Of a stretch of DNA of 64,000 nucleotides, positions 1 through 8,639 are shown one piece after another. The position numbers were made by a program, and so were the translations under genes. Position 1 is the first letter of the stretch. Each line of letters starts with the position of its first letter. Origin of the DNA: Pseudomonas yamanorum (lineage in GTDB: Bacteria > Pseudomonadota > Gammaproteobacteria > Pseudomonadales > Pseudomonadaceae); NCBI RefSeq assembly GCF_013386765.1, contig NZ_JACARE010000038.1:168271-232270 (forward strand). Reading direction: 5' to 3'. The notes below the pieces were generated by a model, which was not told where the DNA came from, did no database searches, and was given only the letters and a program-made list of their open reading frames with translations.

Positions 1-2
1 CC

Positions 3-86
3 CGGCAGCGGATGTTGCAACGGTTGAAGGTGCTGTCGGTGCTGCCTGAGCAGCCTTTACCGGCCTACCTGCACAAACTCAGCTGA
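3..86 (+). CDS. 3' end of an unidentified protein (partial)
   Basis: An open frame enters from the left edge and stops at TGA 84-86, giving 27 residues that end in AYLHKLS. Codon third positions are almost all G or C, as in the real genes here, while the other two plus frames stop early. The protein cannot be identified from this tail. It runs in the same direction as the protease gene that follows. Confidence 0.4.
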   Translation, partial: RQRMLQRLKVLSVLPEQPLPAYLHKLS

Positions 87-118
87 ATTCATGCAATTTG
101 TTGCTAACTACCCTCGCC

Positions 119-149
119 CATTGAAACCACTGCCGACCCGCCCCATCTA
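119..149 (+). promoter_or_regulatory. Probable RpoH (sigma32) heat-shock promoter of asrA
   Basis: CATTGAAA (119-126) is followed after 14 nt by CCCCATCTA (141-149). This matches the heat-shock consensus CTTGAAA / CCCCATNTA at nearly every position. It ends 29 nt before the protease start codon. Sequence match only; no transcript data. Confidence 0.7.
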
Positions 150-150
150 A

Positions 151-172
151 CCTGCATACTTCCTTATGCAGG
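151..172 (+). promoter_or_regulatory. Inverted repeat overlapping the asrA ribosome-binding site
   Basis: CCTGCATA (151-158) and TATGCAGG (165-172) form a perfect 8-bp inverted repeat with a 6-nt loop. The right arm contains the AGG that serves as ribosome-binding site for the ATG at 179. Transcription from the heat-shock promoter should start near 155-157, inside the left arm, so the full stem may form only in transcripts started further upstream, or the repeat may be a DNA operator. Confidence 0.45.
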
Positions 173-178
173 TGCCCC

Positions 179-2599
179 ATGAGCGACCAGCAAGAATTCC
201 CGGACATCGACCTCGACGACTACGCCGATCCGGAAAACGCTGAACACACTTCCGCCAACACAGGCTTGGCGCTGCCGGGGCAAAACCTGCCCGACAAGGT
301 CTACATCATCCCGATCCACAATCGGCCGTTCTTCCCGGCGCAGGTGTTGCCGGTAATCGTCAATGAAGAGCCGTGGGCCGAAACCCTGGAACTGGTGAGC
401 AAATCCGAGCACCACTCCCTTGCCCTGTTCTTCATGGAAACCCCGCCTGAAGACCCGCGCCATTTCGACACCTCCAGCCTGCCGCTGTACGGCACCCTGG
501 TGAAGGTGCACCACGCCAGCCGTGAAAACGGCAAACTGCAATTCGTCGCCCAGGGCCTGACCCGCGTGCGGATCAAGACCTGGCTCAAGCACCACCGCCC
601 ACCGTACCTGGTGGAAGTCGAATACCCGCACCAGCCGACCCAGCCGACCGACGAGGTCAAGGCCTACGGCATGGCGCTGATCAATGCGATCAAGGAACTG
701 CTGCCGCTCAACCCGCTGTACAGCGAAGAGCTGAAGAACTACCTCAACCGCTTCAGCCCCAACGACCCGTCGCCGCTGACCGACTTCGCCGCCGCCCTCA
801 CCTCGGCCACCGGCACCGAGCTGCAGCAAGTGCTCGACTGTGTACCCATGCTCAAGCGCATGGAAAAAGTCCTGCCGATGCTGCGCAAGGAAGTCGAAGT
901 CGCGCGCCTGCAAAAAGAAATCTCCGCCGAAGTGAACCGCAAGATCGGCGAGCACCAGCGCGAGTTCTTCCTCAAGGAACAGCTCAAGGTCATCCAGCAA
1001 GAGCTGGGGCTGACCAAGGACGATCGCAGCGCCGACGTCGAACAGTTCGAACAACGCCTGGTGGACAAGGTACTGCCGACCCAGGCGCAGAAACGCATCA
1101 CCGAAGAAATGAACAAGCTGTCGATCCTGGAAACCGGTTCGCCGGAGTACGCGGTCACCCGCAACTACCTGGACTGGGCCACCTCGGTGCCATGGGGCGT
1201 GTATGGCGAGGACAAACTCGACCTCAAGCACGCCCGCAAAGTGCTCGACAAACACCACGCCGGCCTGGACGACATCAAGAGCCGCATCCTCGAATTCCTC
1301 GCAGTGGGCGCCTATAAAGGCGAAGTCGCCGGCTCCATCGTGTTGCTGGTAGGCCCGCCGGGCGTGGGCAAGACCAGCGTGGGCAAGTCGATCGCCGAAT
1401 CCCTCGGCCGGCCGTTCTACCGCTTCAGTGTCGGCGGCATGCGCGACGAGGCCGAGATCAAGGGCCATCGCCGCACCTACATCGGCGCCATGCCGGGCAA
1501 GCTGGTACAAGCGCTTAAAGATGTGGAAGTGATGAACCCGGTGATCATGCTCGACGAGATCGACAAGATGGGCCAGAGCTACCAGGGCGACCCGGCCTCG
1601 GCCCTGCTCGAAACCCTGGACCCGGAACAGAACGTCGAATTCCTCGACCACTACCTGGACCTGCGCCTGGACCTGTCCAAAGTGCTGTTCGTGTGCACCG
1701 CCAACACCCTGGATTCAATCCCCGGCCCGCTGCTGGACCGGATGGAAGTGATTCGCCTGTCGGGCTATATCACCGAAGAAAAAGTCGCGATTGCCAAGCG
1801 CCACCTGTGGCCCAAGCAGTTGGAAAAAGCCGGTGTGTCGAAAAACAGCCTGTCTATCAGCGACGGTGCCCTGCGCGCCCTGATCGATGGCTACGCCCGG
1901 GAAGCCGGTGTGCGCCAGCTGGAAAAACAGCTGGGCAAACTGGTGCGCAAGGCGGTGGTCAAGCTGCTGGATGAGCCGGACTCGGTGATCAAGATCGGCA
2001 ACAAGGACCTGGAAGCTTCACTGGGCATGCCGGTGTTCCGTAACGAGCAGGTACTGTCGGGCACCGGTGTGATCACCGGCCTTGCCTGGACCAGCATGGG
2101 CGGCGCGACCTTGCCGATCGAGGCGACGCGCATTCACACGCTCAACCGTGGCTTCAAGCTCACCGGGCAATTGGGTGATGTGATGAAGGAATCGGCCGAG
2201 ATTGCCTACAGCTACATCAGCTCGAATCTGAAATCGTTTGGCGGTGACCCGAAATTCTTCGACGAAGCCTTCGTGCACCTGCACGTGCCGGAAGGCGCCA
2301 CACCCAAAGACGGCCCGAGCGCCGGGGTGACCATGGCCAGTGCATTGCTGTCGCTGGCGCGCAACCAGCCGCCGAAAAAAGGCGTGGCCATGACCGGTGA
2401 ACTGACGTTGACCGGGCATGTGCTGCCGATTGGCGGGGTGCGCGAGAAAGTGATTGCGGCGCGGCGCCAGAAGATTCACGAGCTGATTTTGCCGGAGCCT
2501 AATCGCGGGAGTTTTGAGGAATTGCCGGAGTACCTGAAGGAAGGCATGACGGTGCACTTTGCCAAACGCTTTGCGGATGTGGCGAAGGTGTTGTTCTGA
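179..2599 (+). CDS. asrA: Lon-type ATP-dependent serine protease, AsrA type
   Basis: Cytosolic AAA+ protease of 806 aa that unfolds and degrades damaged or regulatory proteins. Visible parts are an N-terminal Lon substrate-binding domain, a coiled-coil stretch near 230-280, Walker A GPPGVGKT at 392-399, Walker B with LDEIDKM, and a protease domain with catalytic Ser714 (DGPSAG) and Lys757 (REKV). The downstream inhibitor and lysoplasmalogenase genes match the neighbourhood of P. aeruginosa PA0779 (AsrA), which is reported to link tobramycin stress to the heat-shock response. It is therefore the second Lon paralog, not the housekeeping lon next to clpX. The RpoH-type promoter fits that role. 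Confidence 0.9.
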   Translation: MSDQQEFPDIDLDDYADPENAEHTSANTGLALPGQNLPDKVYIIPIHNRPFFPAQVLPVIVNEEPWAETLELVSKSEHHSLALFFMETPPEDPRHFDTSSLPLYGTLVKVHHASRENGKLQFVAQGLTRVRIKTWLKHHRPPYLVEVEYPHQPTQPTDEVKAYGMALINAIKELLPLNPLYSEELKNYLNRFSPNDPSPLTDFAAALTSATGTELQQVLDCVPMLKRMEKVLPMLRKEVEVARLQKEISAEVNRKIGEHQREFFLKEQLKVIQQELGLTKDDRSADVEQFEQRLVDKVLPTQAQKRITEEMNKLSILETGSPEYAVTRNYLDWATSVPWGVYGEDKLDLKHARKVLDKHHAGLDDIKSRILEFLAVGAYKGEVAGSIVLLVGPPGVGKTSVGKSIAESLGRPFYRFSVGGMRDEAEIKGHRRTYIGAMPGKLVQALKDVEVMNPVIMLDEIDKMGQSYQGDPASALLETLDPEQNVEFLDHYLDLRLDLSKVLFVCTANTLDSIPGPLLDRMEVIRLSGYITEEKVAIAKRHLWPKQLEKAGVSKNSLSISDGALRALIDGYAREAGVRQLEKQLGKLVRKAVVKLLDEPDSVIKIGNKDLEASLGMPVFRNEQVLSGTGVITGLAWTSMGGATLPIEATRIHTLNRGFKLTGQLGDVMKESAEIAYSYISSNLKSFGGDPKFFDEAFVHLHVPEGATPKDGPSAGVTMASALLSLARNQPPKKGVAMTGELTLTGHVLPIGGVREKVIAARRQKIHELILPEPNRGSFEELPEYLKEGMTVHFAKRFADVAKVLF

Positions 2600-2618
2600 T
2601 AATTATGTAGTGCCTGAG

Positions 2619-2716
2619 CTGGCGCCATAGCGGGCAAGCCCGGCTCCCACAGGGATCGGTGTTGTTAATGACAACGCGGTCAAATGTGGGAGCGGGCTTG
2701 CCCGCGATAGCGCCAG
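2619..2716. repeat. REP doublet (REPIN), tail-to-tail
   Basis: Two inverted REP sequences face each other: one reads GGCAAGCCCGGCTCCCACA on the left, its near reverse complement TGTGGGAGCGGGCTTGCC lies on the right, and the outer ends CTGGCGC/GCGCCAG also pair. The order is inverted compared with most other doublets in the window. It separates asrA from the inhibitor gene. Confidence 0.85.
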
Positions 2717-2801
2717 CCCTATCAACACAACTTCCTCGCTTGTCACACCTTGTCTCATCTTCGGTTATGCTCGCCCTTCGTCGCCAAACAACGGAGCCCC
2801 C

Positions 2802-3194
2802 ATGACCGCTGCCCGCCTGCTTCTCCCCCTGAGCCTTTGCCTGCTCGCCGCCTGTGCCAGTGCGCCGAAGCAAAACGTCACCGTGGAAAAACAGAGCGCT
2901 TGCCCGCTGCAACTCAAGACCGGGCAAAACCTGATCCTGACCCTGCCCAGCAACCCCACCACCGGTTACCGCTGGGCCATCCAGGACTCGGCCGGCGGCG
3001 TGCTGCGCAGCCTGAGCCCCGAGGTCTACAGCAACACCGAAGACACCGGCGTGATCGGCAGTGGCGGTCAATCCACCTGGCGCTTCCAGGCCTTCAATGC
3101 GGGCCAGGGCCGTTTGCGCCTCACCTCACAACAGCCCTGGGAGCCGGAAGCTGAACCGGCCGAAACCTTCGACTGCGCCATTACGGTGAACTGA
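2802..3194 (+). CDS. icp: Chagasin/ICP-family cysteine protease inhibitor, lipoprotein
   Basis: A 130-aa envelope protein. The signal peptide ends in a lipobox with Cys18 (LLAAC), so it is probably membrane-anchored. The three loop motifs of the chagasin family are present: NPTTGYRW at 51-58, a GSGGQSTW loop at 87-94, and a QPWE motif near 111. These loops insert into the active site of papain-like proteases. It lies one base from the next gene. The P. aeruginosa homologue sits beside asrA in the same way. The natural target protease is not apparent here. Confidence 0.85.
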   Translation: MTAARLLLPLSLCLLAACASAPKQNVTVEKQSACPLQLKTGQNLILTLPSNPTTGYRWAIQDSAGGVLRSLSPEVYSNTEDTGVIGSGGQSTWRFQAFNAGQGRLRLTSQQPWEPEAEPAETFDCAITVN

Positions 3195-3195
3195 T

Positions 3196-3852
3196 ATGCC
3201 ATGGATGATCCTTGCGTTGATGGGGGCGGTAACCTTTATCTACGGCCTGAGCACCCACGCCACCCTGCTCTGCCTGTTGGTAAAGCCGTTGCCGGTGCTG
3301 GCGCTGTTGGGCTGGCTGCATGATGCGCCGCCCACCGACTATCGACGCTGGATCAGCCTGGGGCTGATTTTTTCCCTGGTGGGCGATGTGCTGCTGGCCT
3401 GGCCCGGCGATTTGTTCATCTTCGGCCTGGGTGCGTTTTTATTCGCGCACCTGGCATACCTGAAAGCCTACTTGAGCGACTGCCGTCGCCCGGCGATCTT
3501 GCCGCTGGTATTGGCGCTGGTAGTGGGCGCGATCTTGCTGAGCATTCTGATTTCCCACGGCCTGGGCCCGTTGCTGGTGCCGGTGGTGGTTTACGCACTG
3601 GTGATCAGCGCGATGCTCTGGCGCGCGCTGGCGCGATTGGGCAGCGATGTGCCCAAGCGCTCGGCGTACCTGGCGGCGGCAGGTGCGGCGTCGTTCGTGT
3701 TTTCCGACACGCTGATCGGCATCAATCGGTTTGTGGTGGCGTTTGAGGCCGCGCCGTATTTACTGATCGTCAGCTATTGGCTGGGGCAGTGGGGCATTAC
3801 CGCGTCGGCGTTCCATCAGACAACCCGCGCATCCGAGGAGCAAGTTGGCTAA
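3196..3852 (+). CDS. Lysoplasmalogenase-like (YhhN/TMEM86) membrane protein
   Basis: A 218-aa protein with about seven to eight hydrophobic segments and very few polar loops, the layout of the YhhN family. Human TMEM86B of this family cleaves the vinyl-ether bond of lysoplasmalogen; the bacterial substrate is unclear. The ATG follows the inhibitor stop codon by one base, so the two are very likely co-transcribed and translationally coupled. Confidence 0.75.
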   Translation: MPWMILALMGAVTFIYGLSTHATLLCLLVKPLPVLALLGWLHDAPPTDYRRWISLGLIFSLVGDVLLAWPGDLFIFGLGAFLFAHLAYLKAYLSDCRRPAILPLVLALVVGAILLSILISHGLGPLLVPVVVYALVISAMLWRALARLGSDVPKRSAYLAAAGAASFVFSDTLIGINRFVVAFEAAPYLLIVSYWLGQWGITASAFHQTTRASEEQVG

Positions 3853-3888
3853 AATGCCGGGCTTTCCCCCTTCGTCGCCGGAACAGCC

Positions 3889-4632
3889 GTGAGCAAAGAA
3901 CCCGATCGCCTATTCGCCCAGCCCCTGCCCCAGGTGCCGGACTTCGCCTTCAACGAAGACGTGGTGCGGGTTTTCCCGGACATGATCAAGCGCTCGGTGC
4001 CCGGTTACCCGACCATCGTCGAAAACCTCGGCGTGCTCGCGGCGCAGTTTGCCCAACCCAATAGCGTGCTCTACGACCTCGGCTCGTCCCTCGGCGCCGT
4101 GACCCAGGCCCTGCGCCGTCACGTGCGCACCGACGGCTGCCGGGTAATCGCTGTGGATAACTCGGCGGCGATGGTCGAGCGTTGCCGCGAATACCTCAAC
4201 GGCCAGGACTCGATGTTCCAGGAGTTGCTGCCGGTGGAAGTGATCGAGGGCGATATCCTCGCGCTGCAATTCCAGCCGGCTTCGGTGGTGGCGCTGAACT
4301 TCACCCTGCAATTTATCGCACCCGAACAGCGCCTGGCCTTACTCTCGCGCATTCGCCAGGCGCTGCTGCCGGGCGGCGCGTTGATCCTTTCGGAAAAGCT
4401 GCGCTTCAATGATTCGCAAGAACACGCACTGCTCACCGATTTGCACATCGCCTTCAAGCGCGCCAACGGCTACAGCGAACTGGAAATCGCCCAGAAACGC
4501 AGCGCCATCGAAAATGTCATGAAGCCCGACAGCCTCGAAGAACACCGCGAACGCCTGCTGGCGGCCGGGTTCTCGAAAGTCGTGCCGTGGTTCCAGTGTC
4601 TTAACTTTGCCTCGTTGATTGCCTTGCCATGA
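3889..4632 (+). CDS. cmoA: Carboxy-S-adenosyl-L-methionine synthase CmoA
   Basis: CmoA (247 aa, GTG start with a GGAA upstream) converts SAM and prephenate into carboxy-SAM, the donor CmoB uses to make cmo5U34 in tRNA. The Rossmann motif YDLGSSLGAVTQ is seen near residue 62, followed by AVDNS and a post-domain NFTLQFI. Its last four bases overlap the start of cmoB, as expected for a coupled operon. This order is widely conserved in gammaproteobacteria. Confidence 0.93.
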   Translation: MSKEPDRLFAQPLPQVPDFAFNEDVVRVFPDMIKRSVPGYPTIVENLGVLAAQFAQPNSVLYDLGSSLGAVTQALRRHVRTDGCRVIAVDNSAAMVERCREYLNGQDSMFQELLPVEVIEGDILALQFQPASVVALNFTLQFIAPEQRLALLSRIRQALLPGGALILSEKLRFNDSQEHALLTDLHIAFKRANGYSELEIAQKRSAIENVMKPDSLEEHRERLLAAGFSKVVPWFQCLNFASLIALP

Positions 4633-5585
4633 TTGATCTGTCTCCCCTCGCCCGCCATCTGGTCGGCACTCCCCTGGCCGTTTGGGCCCAGGGCCTGCAA
4701 GCGCAACTCGATGCGAAGATGGAAAAGGGTCACGGCGACCTGGAGCGCTGGCAAAGCGCGCTGGATGCGCTGCCGAAGATCATGCCCAGTGAAATCGACC
4801 TGCTGAACGGCCTGGTGCTCGACACCGATTGCGACGACGACACCCGCGCGCAAATGCGCACCGCGCTGATGGGCCTGTGCCCGTGGCGCAAGGGCCCGTT
4901 CGACCTGTTCGGCGTGCACGTAGACACCGAATGGCGTTCGGACTGGAAATGGTCGCGGGTCGCGCCGCACCTGGACCTCAAGGGCAAGCGCATCCTCGAT
5001 GTGGGCTGCGGCAACGGCTATTACATGTGGCGCATGCTCGGCGCCGGGGCCGACAGCGTGATTGGCGTCGACCCGAACTGGCTGTTCTTCTGCCAGTTCC
5101 AGGCGGTGCAGCGCTACCTGCCCGCGCCTAAGGCCTGGCACCTGCCATTCCCGTTTGAAGATTTGCCGCCGAATATGGAAGGCTTCGACACGGTGTTTTC
5201 CATGGGCGTGTTCTACCACCGCCGTTCGCCGATCGAGCATTTGCTGGCGCTGAAGGATTGCCTGGTCAAGGGCGGTGAACTGGTGCTGGAGACGTTGGTG
5301 GTTGAAGGCGATCAGCAGCAGGTGCTGGTGCCGGAAGATCGCTACGCGCAGATGCGTAACGTATGGTTCCTGCCGTCGGTGCCGGCGCTGATGCTGTGGC
5401 TGCGCCGTGCAGGCTTCAGCGATGTGCGCTGTGTGGATGTGAGCGTGACCACCATTGAGGAACAGCGCGGAACGGAGTGGATGAAGTACCAGTCCCTGAG
5501 CGATTTCCTGGACCCTGAGGATCACAGCAAGACTGTCGAAGGATTGCCGGCGCCGATGCGGGCCGTCATCGTCGCCAGGAAGTAA
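4629..5585 (+). CDS. cmoB: tRNA U34 carboxymethyltransferase CmoB
   Basis: A 318-aa enzyme that transfers the carboxymethyl group of carboxy-SAM to 5-hydroxyuridine at the wobble position of several tRNAs. The SAM-binding motif LDVGCGNGYYMWRM, the GVDP acidic loop and FSMGVFYHRRSP are clear. The ATG overlaps the cmoA stop (ATGA). The length fits the family. A REPIN lies directly downstream and probably closes the transcription unit. Confidence 0.94.
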   Translation: MIDLSPLARHLVGTPLAVWAQGLQAQLDAKMEKGHGDLERWQSALDALPKIMPSEIDLLNGLVLDTDCDDDTRAQMRTALMGLCPWRKGPFDLFGVHVDTEWRSDWKWSRVAPHLDLKGKRILDVGCGNGYYMWRMLGAGADSVIGVDPNWLFFCQFQAVQRYLPAPKAWHLPFPFEDLPPNMEGFDTVFSMGVFYHRRSPIEHLLALKDCLVKGGELVLETLVVEGDQQQVLVPEDRYAQMRNVWFLPSVPALMLWLRRAGFSDVRCVDVSVTTIEEQRGTEWMKYQSLSDFLDPEDHSKTVEGLPAPMRAVIVARK

Positions 5586-5618
5586 CCCACAAATCTCCCT
5601 GGAAAAATGGAGATCAAA

Positions 5619-5705
5619 TGTGGGAGCTGGCTTGCCTGCGATCCCATCACCTCGGTTCGGCTGATACACCGAGGTGCCTGCATCGCAGGCAAGCCAGCTC
5701 CCACA
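5619..5705. repeat. REPIN (REP doublet)
   Basis: TGTGGGAGCTGGCTTGCC at the left is the reverse complement of the right end. An inner inverted repeat CACCTCGG/CCGAGGTG sits in the loop. It lies between the convergent ends of cmoB and tadA. Confidence 0.9.
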
Positions 5706-5740
5706 TTGATCGGGTTACCACATTGAATCTTCAGGGTTGA

Positions 5741-6241
5741 TTAGAGTGTTGGCTTGGCGCGGCGAGCCTTGAAGAACTCACTCAACACCGTCCCGCACTC
5801 CTCGGCCAACACCCCGCCTTCATACAGCACCCGATGATTGAGAAAAACCTGGGTAAAAAACTGCCCCTGGCTTTGCACGATCCCGGCCTTTGGCTCCAGC
5901 GCGCCGTACACCACCCGGGCAATCCGAGAATGCACGATCAGCCCGGCGCACATGCTGCACGGTTCCAGCGTTACATACAGCGTACTGCCCGGCAGCCGGT
6001 AATTGCTCACCGCCTGGGCGGCCGCGCGAATCGCGACCATCTCTGCATGCGCACTCGGATCGTTGCCGCTGATGGGGCAGTTGAAACCCCGCCCGATAAT
6101 CTCGCCATCCTGCACCAGCACCGCGCCCACCGGCACTTCACCCAGCGCCGCGCCTTGGGCCGCCAGGGCCAGCGCTTCACGCATGAAGTCCTGGTCGCGG
6201 CTGCGGTCGATAATCGCCGTGGGGCGAAACTGGCGCATCAC
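5741..6241 (-). CDS. tadA: tRNA-specific adenosine deaminase TadA
   Basis: TadA (166 aa) deaminates A34 to inosine in tRNA-Arg(ACG), an essential step for reading CGN codons. The zinc-deaminase signature is complete: His65-Ala-Glu67 and PCSMC with Cys95 and Cys98. The N-terminus is slightly longer than in E. coli. Its ATG overlaps the stop codon of the upstream multicopper oxidase by four bases, so it is probably translated from the same message. It corresponds to cumB of the cumAB operon described in P. putida. Confidence 0.93.
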   Translation of the reverse strand: MMRQFRPTAIIDRSRDQDFMREALALAAQGAALGEVPVGAVLVQDGEIIGRGFNCPISGNDPSAHAEMVAIRAAAQAVSNYRLPGSTLYVTLEPCSMCAGLIVHSRIARVVYGALEPKAGIVQSQGQFFTQVFLNHRVLYEGGVLAEECGTVLSEFFKARRAKPTL

Positions 6242-7617
6242 GCCACCTCGATGGCGGCCATCAGGCCGGTTTCCATGTGGTCGATCACATGGCAGTGGAA
6301 CATCCAGACACCCGGGTTATCCGCCACCAGCGCCACGCGGGCACGTTCGTTCTTGCCCAGCAGGTAGGTGTCGGTGAAGTACGGAATCACCTTGTGGCGG
6401 TTCGAGGCGATGACCTTGAAACTCATGCCGTGCAGGTGGATCGGGTGTTGGTACTGGGTCATGTTCTTCAATTCGAAAATGTAGCTCTTGCCCTTTGCAA
6501 GCTTGGCAATCGGGCGGTCGGCGCAGGTCTTGTCGGTGATGTCCCAGGCCTGGCCGTTGATTTGCCACAGGCTCGGCGGCTTATTGTCCACGTTCACCGA
6601 GACCGATCCAACCCATTCGAAATTGAAGTTGAGTTTCTCGGCATTGGCCAGGTCCGGCTCGGCAATCGGGTTGGCGGGCAGCGCAGGTGGCCATTCGGTC
6701 GCCGTGTCGGTGCTGGCCACCGAGCGGAAGGTGCCCAGGCGCACCGGGCCGTTGCGGATCGACAATTCTTCACCGGCAGGCGGCGCCTTGATCGCCAGGC
6801 AAATGCGCATGCCCGGGCCCAGCCAGTATTCCTTGCCCAACGGGCGCGGCTCGATGGGGTTGCCGTCCAGGGCATAGATCTGCGCTTCAACGTCGGGGAT
6901 GTTGATGCGGTAGGTCAGGGTGTTATCGAGGTTGAGCAGGCGCACCCGGGTGATCTGCCCGGCCGGCAAATCGATCACCGCCTGGGATACGCCGTTGATG
7001 GTCGACAGGCGTCCGGCAGTGCCGCCCCGGGCTGCTTCGCGGGGAATGCTGAAGGCGACAAAGGCGCCCTCTTCGTCCACGTGCCAGCTTTTCAGGCTCA
7101 GGGTGCGTTCGTGTTTGAAACCGGTGGGTTCGCGTTCTTCGATGATCAGCGGGCCCACCAGGCCACGGCCCAGCTCTTCGCTGCTGTTCACGTGGGGGTG
7201 ATACCAGTAGCTGCCGGCATCGGGCACGCGGAATTTGTAGTCGAAGTATTCGCCCGGCAGTACCGGCAGTTGCGAGACGTATGGCACGCCGTCCATCTCC
7301 AGCGGCAGGCGAATGCCGTGCCAATGGATCGTGGTGGCCACCGGCAGGTGGTTGATAAACCGCACCCGCAGCCATTCACCCTGACGCACCCGCAATTCGG
7401 TGCCCGGCGCCGAGGGGCCGAAGGCCCAGGCTTGGGTCTTGTGCCCCGGCACCAATTCCACGTCCAGCGGTGCGGCGATCAACTGGTAATCGTGCCCCGC
7501 CTCGGCCTCGGCGACTTTACCCAGCCAATAGCGGTAGGCGCCACCGGCACCGACGCCCACCACCGCGAGACCGGCAAGACCACCCAGGATTTGTCGACGG
7601 GAAAACGATTGGGACAC
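6238..7617 (-). CDS. cumA: CumA-type multicopper oxidase, Tat-exported
   Basis: A 459-aa periplasmic oxidase. A twin-arginine signal (SRRQILGG at 6-13 plus a hydrophobic stretch) shows export in folded form. Copper ligands are HWHG at 98-101, YHPH, HPIHLHG and HCHVIDHMETGLM at the C-terminus, so all type 1, 2 and 3 sites are present. I chose the GTG at 7617 because GAGG lies 7 nt before it; a longer frame reaches 7683 without better signals. In P. putida GB-1 cumA was first linked to Mn(II) oxidation, although later work attributes that activity to other oxidases. The physiological substrate is therefore open. Confidence 0.85.
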   Translation of the reverse strand: MSQSFSRRQILGGLAGLAVVGVGAGGAYRYWLGKVAEAEAGHDYQLIAAPLDVELVPGHKTQAWAFGPSAPGTELRVRQGEWLRVRFINHLPVATTIHWHGIRLPLEMDGVPYVSQLPVLPGEYFDYKFRVPDAGSYWYHPHVNSSEELGRGLVGPLIIEEREPTGFKHERTLSLKSWHVDEEGAFVAFSIPREAARGGTAGRLSTINGVSQAVIDLPAGQITRVRLLNLDNTLTYRINIPDVEAQIYALDGNPIEPRPLGKEYWLGPGMRICLAIKAPPAGEELSIRNGPVRLGTFRSVASTDTATEWPPALPANPIAEPDLANAEKLNFNFEWVGSVSVNVDNKPPSLWQINGQAWDITDKTCADRPIAKLAKGKSYIFELKNMTQYQHPIHLHGMSFKVIASNRHKVIPYFTDTYLLGKNERARVALVADNPGVWMFHCHVIDHMETGLMAAIEVA

Positions 7618-7711
7618 AACAACCTCACGTATCTGCAGCGGGTCCGAGCCCCGCAAAGGGCAGATACCATACACCGGCATCACCTAAACAGTAAGGGTTC
7701 GCATTGCCACA

Positions 7712-7816
7712 TGTGGGAGCGGCCTTAGTGTGGGAGCTGGCTTGCCTGCGATGGCATCACCTCGGTGCAACTGAAATACCGAGGTGATGCCATCGCAGGC
7801 AAGCCCGGCTCCCACA
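7712..7816. repeat. REPIN with an extra half-copy on its left
   Basis: A full doublet spans 7729-7816, with TGTGGGAGCTGGCTTGCC at the left and its near complement at the right. A truncated head TGTGGGAGCGGCCTTAG (7712-7728) abuts it. It lies between divergent cumA upstream sequence and the pdxJ stop. Confidence 0.85.
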
Positions 7817-7843
7817 CAAGTCACACATTGGATCGTTGTTATT

Positions 7844-8587
7844 TCAGGCCTTGGCGGCGGCCAGAATCAAGGCCTTCATCTCGGCGACCGCACCTTTGAA
7901 CCCGACGAACAGCGCATGAGCCACCAGCGCGTGGCCGATGTTCAGCTCGTTGATGCCCTTGATCGCGGCCACCGCTTCGACGTTGTGATAGTGCAGGCCG
8001 TGGCCGGCGTTGACGATCAGGCCTTCGGCCAGGCCGCAGTTGACGCCGTCGATGATGCGCTGCAATTCGTCGGCGACTTCGGTCGGCGTGGTCGCGTCGG
8101 CGTAACGGCCGGTGTGCAGTTCGATGGCCGGGGCACCGACACGGCGCGAGGCCTCGATCTGGCGCTCGTCGGCGTCGATGAACAGCGAGACTTCACTGCC
8201 GATCTTCGACAGACGCTCCACGGCCGCCTTGATCCGCGCTTCCTGGCCGGCCACATCGAGGCCGCCTTCGGTGGTCAGTTCCTGGCGGGTTTCCGGCACC
8301 AGGCAGATATGCGCCGGGCGGATGCGCTCGGCGAACGCCATCATCTCTTCGGTGACGCCCATTTCGAAGTTCATGCGGGTTTGCAGCACGTCCTTGAGCA
8401 GCAACACGTCGCGCTCCTGGATGTGGCGGCGGTCTTCGCGCAGGTGCACGGTGATGCCGTCGGCGCCCGCTTCTTCGGCGTCCAGCGCGGCCTTGACCGG
8501 GTCCGGGTAACGGGTGCCCCGGGCCTGGCGCAGGGTGGCTACGTGGTCGATGTTCACGCCGAGAAGAATGCGATTGCTGGTGGTCAC
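7844..8587 (-). CDS. pdxJ: Pyridoxine 5'-phosphate synthase PdxJ
   Basis: PdxJ (247 aa) condenses 1-deoxyxylulose 5-phosphate with 3-amino-2-oxopropyl phosphate to make vitamin B6. The N-terminal LLGVNIDHVATLRQARG is the family hallmark, followed by GADGITVHLREDRRHI and the C-terminal NIGHALVAHALF phosphate-binding region. The GTG at 8587 is preferred because AGGAG precedes it; the open frame extends to 8632 without a better site. It ends the rnc-era-recO-pdxJ gene string. Confidence 0.95.
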   Translation of the reverse strand: MTTSNRILLGVNIDHVATLRQARGTRYPDPVKAALDAEEAGADGITVHLREDRRHIQERDVLLLKDVLQTRMNFEMGVTEEMMAFAERIRPAHICLVPETRQELTTEGGLDVAGQEARIKAAVERLSKIGSEVSLFIDADERQIEASRRVGAPAIELHTGRYADATTPTEVADELQRIIDGVNCGLAEGLIVNAGHGLHYHNVEAVAAIKGINELNIGHALVAHALFVGFKGAVAEMKALILAAAKA

Positions 8588-8639
8588 GAAAAGCGCTCCT
8601 GAAGAGGGAAGGAATCGCTGCACAGCATACACGGGGATG

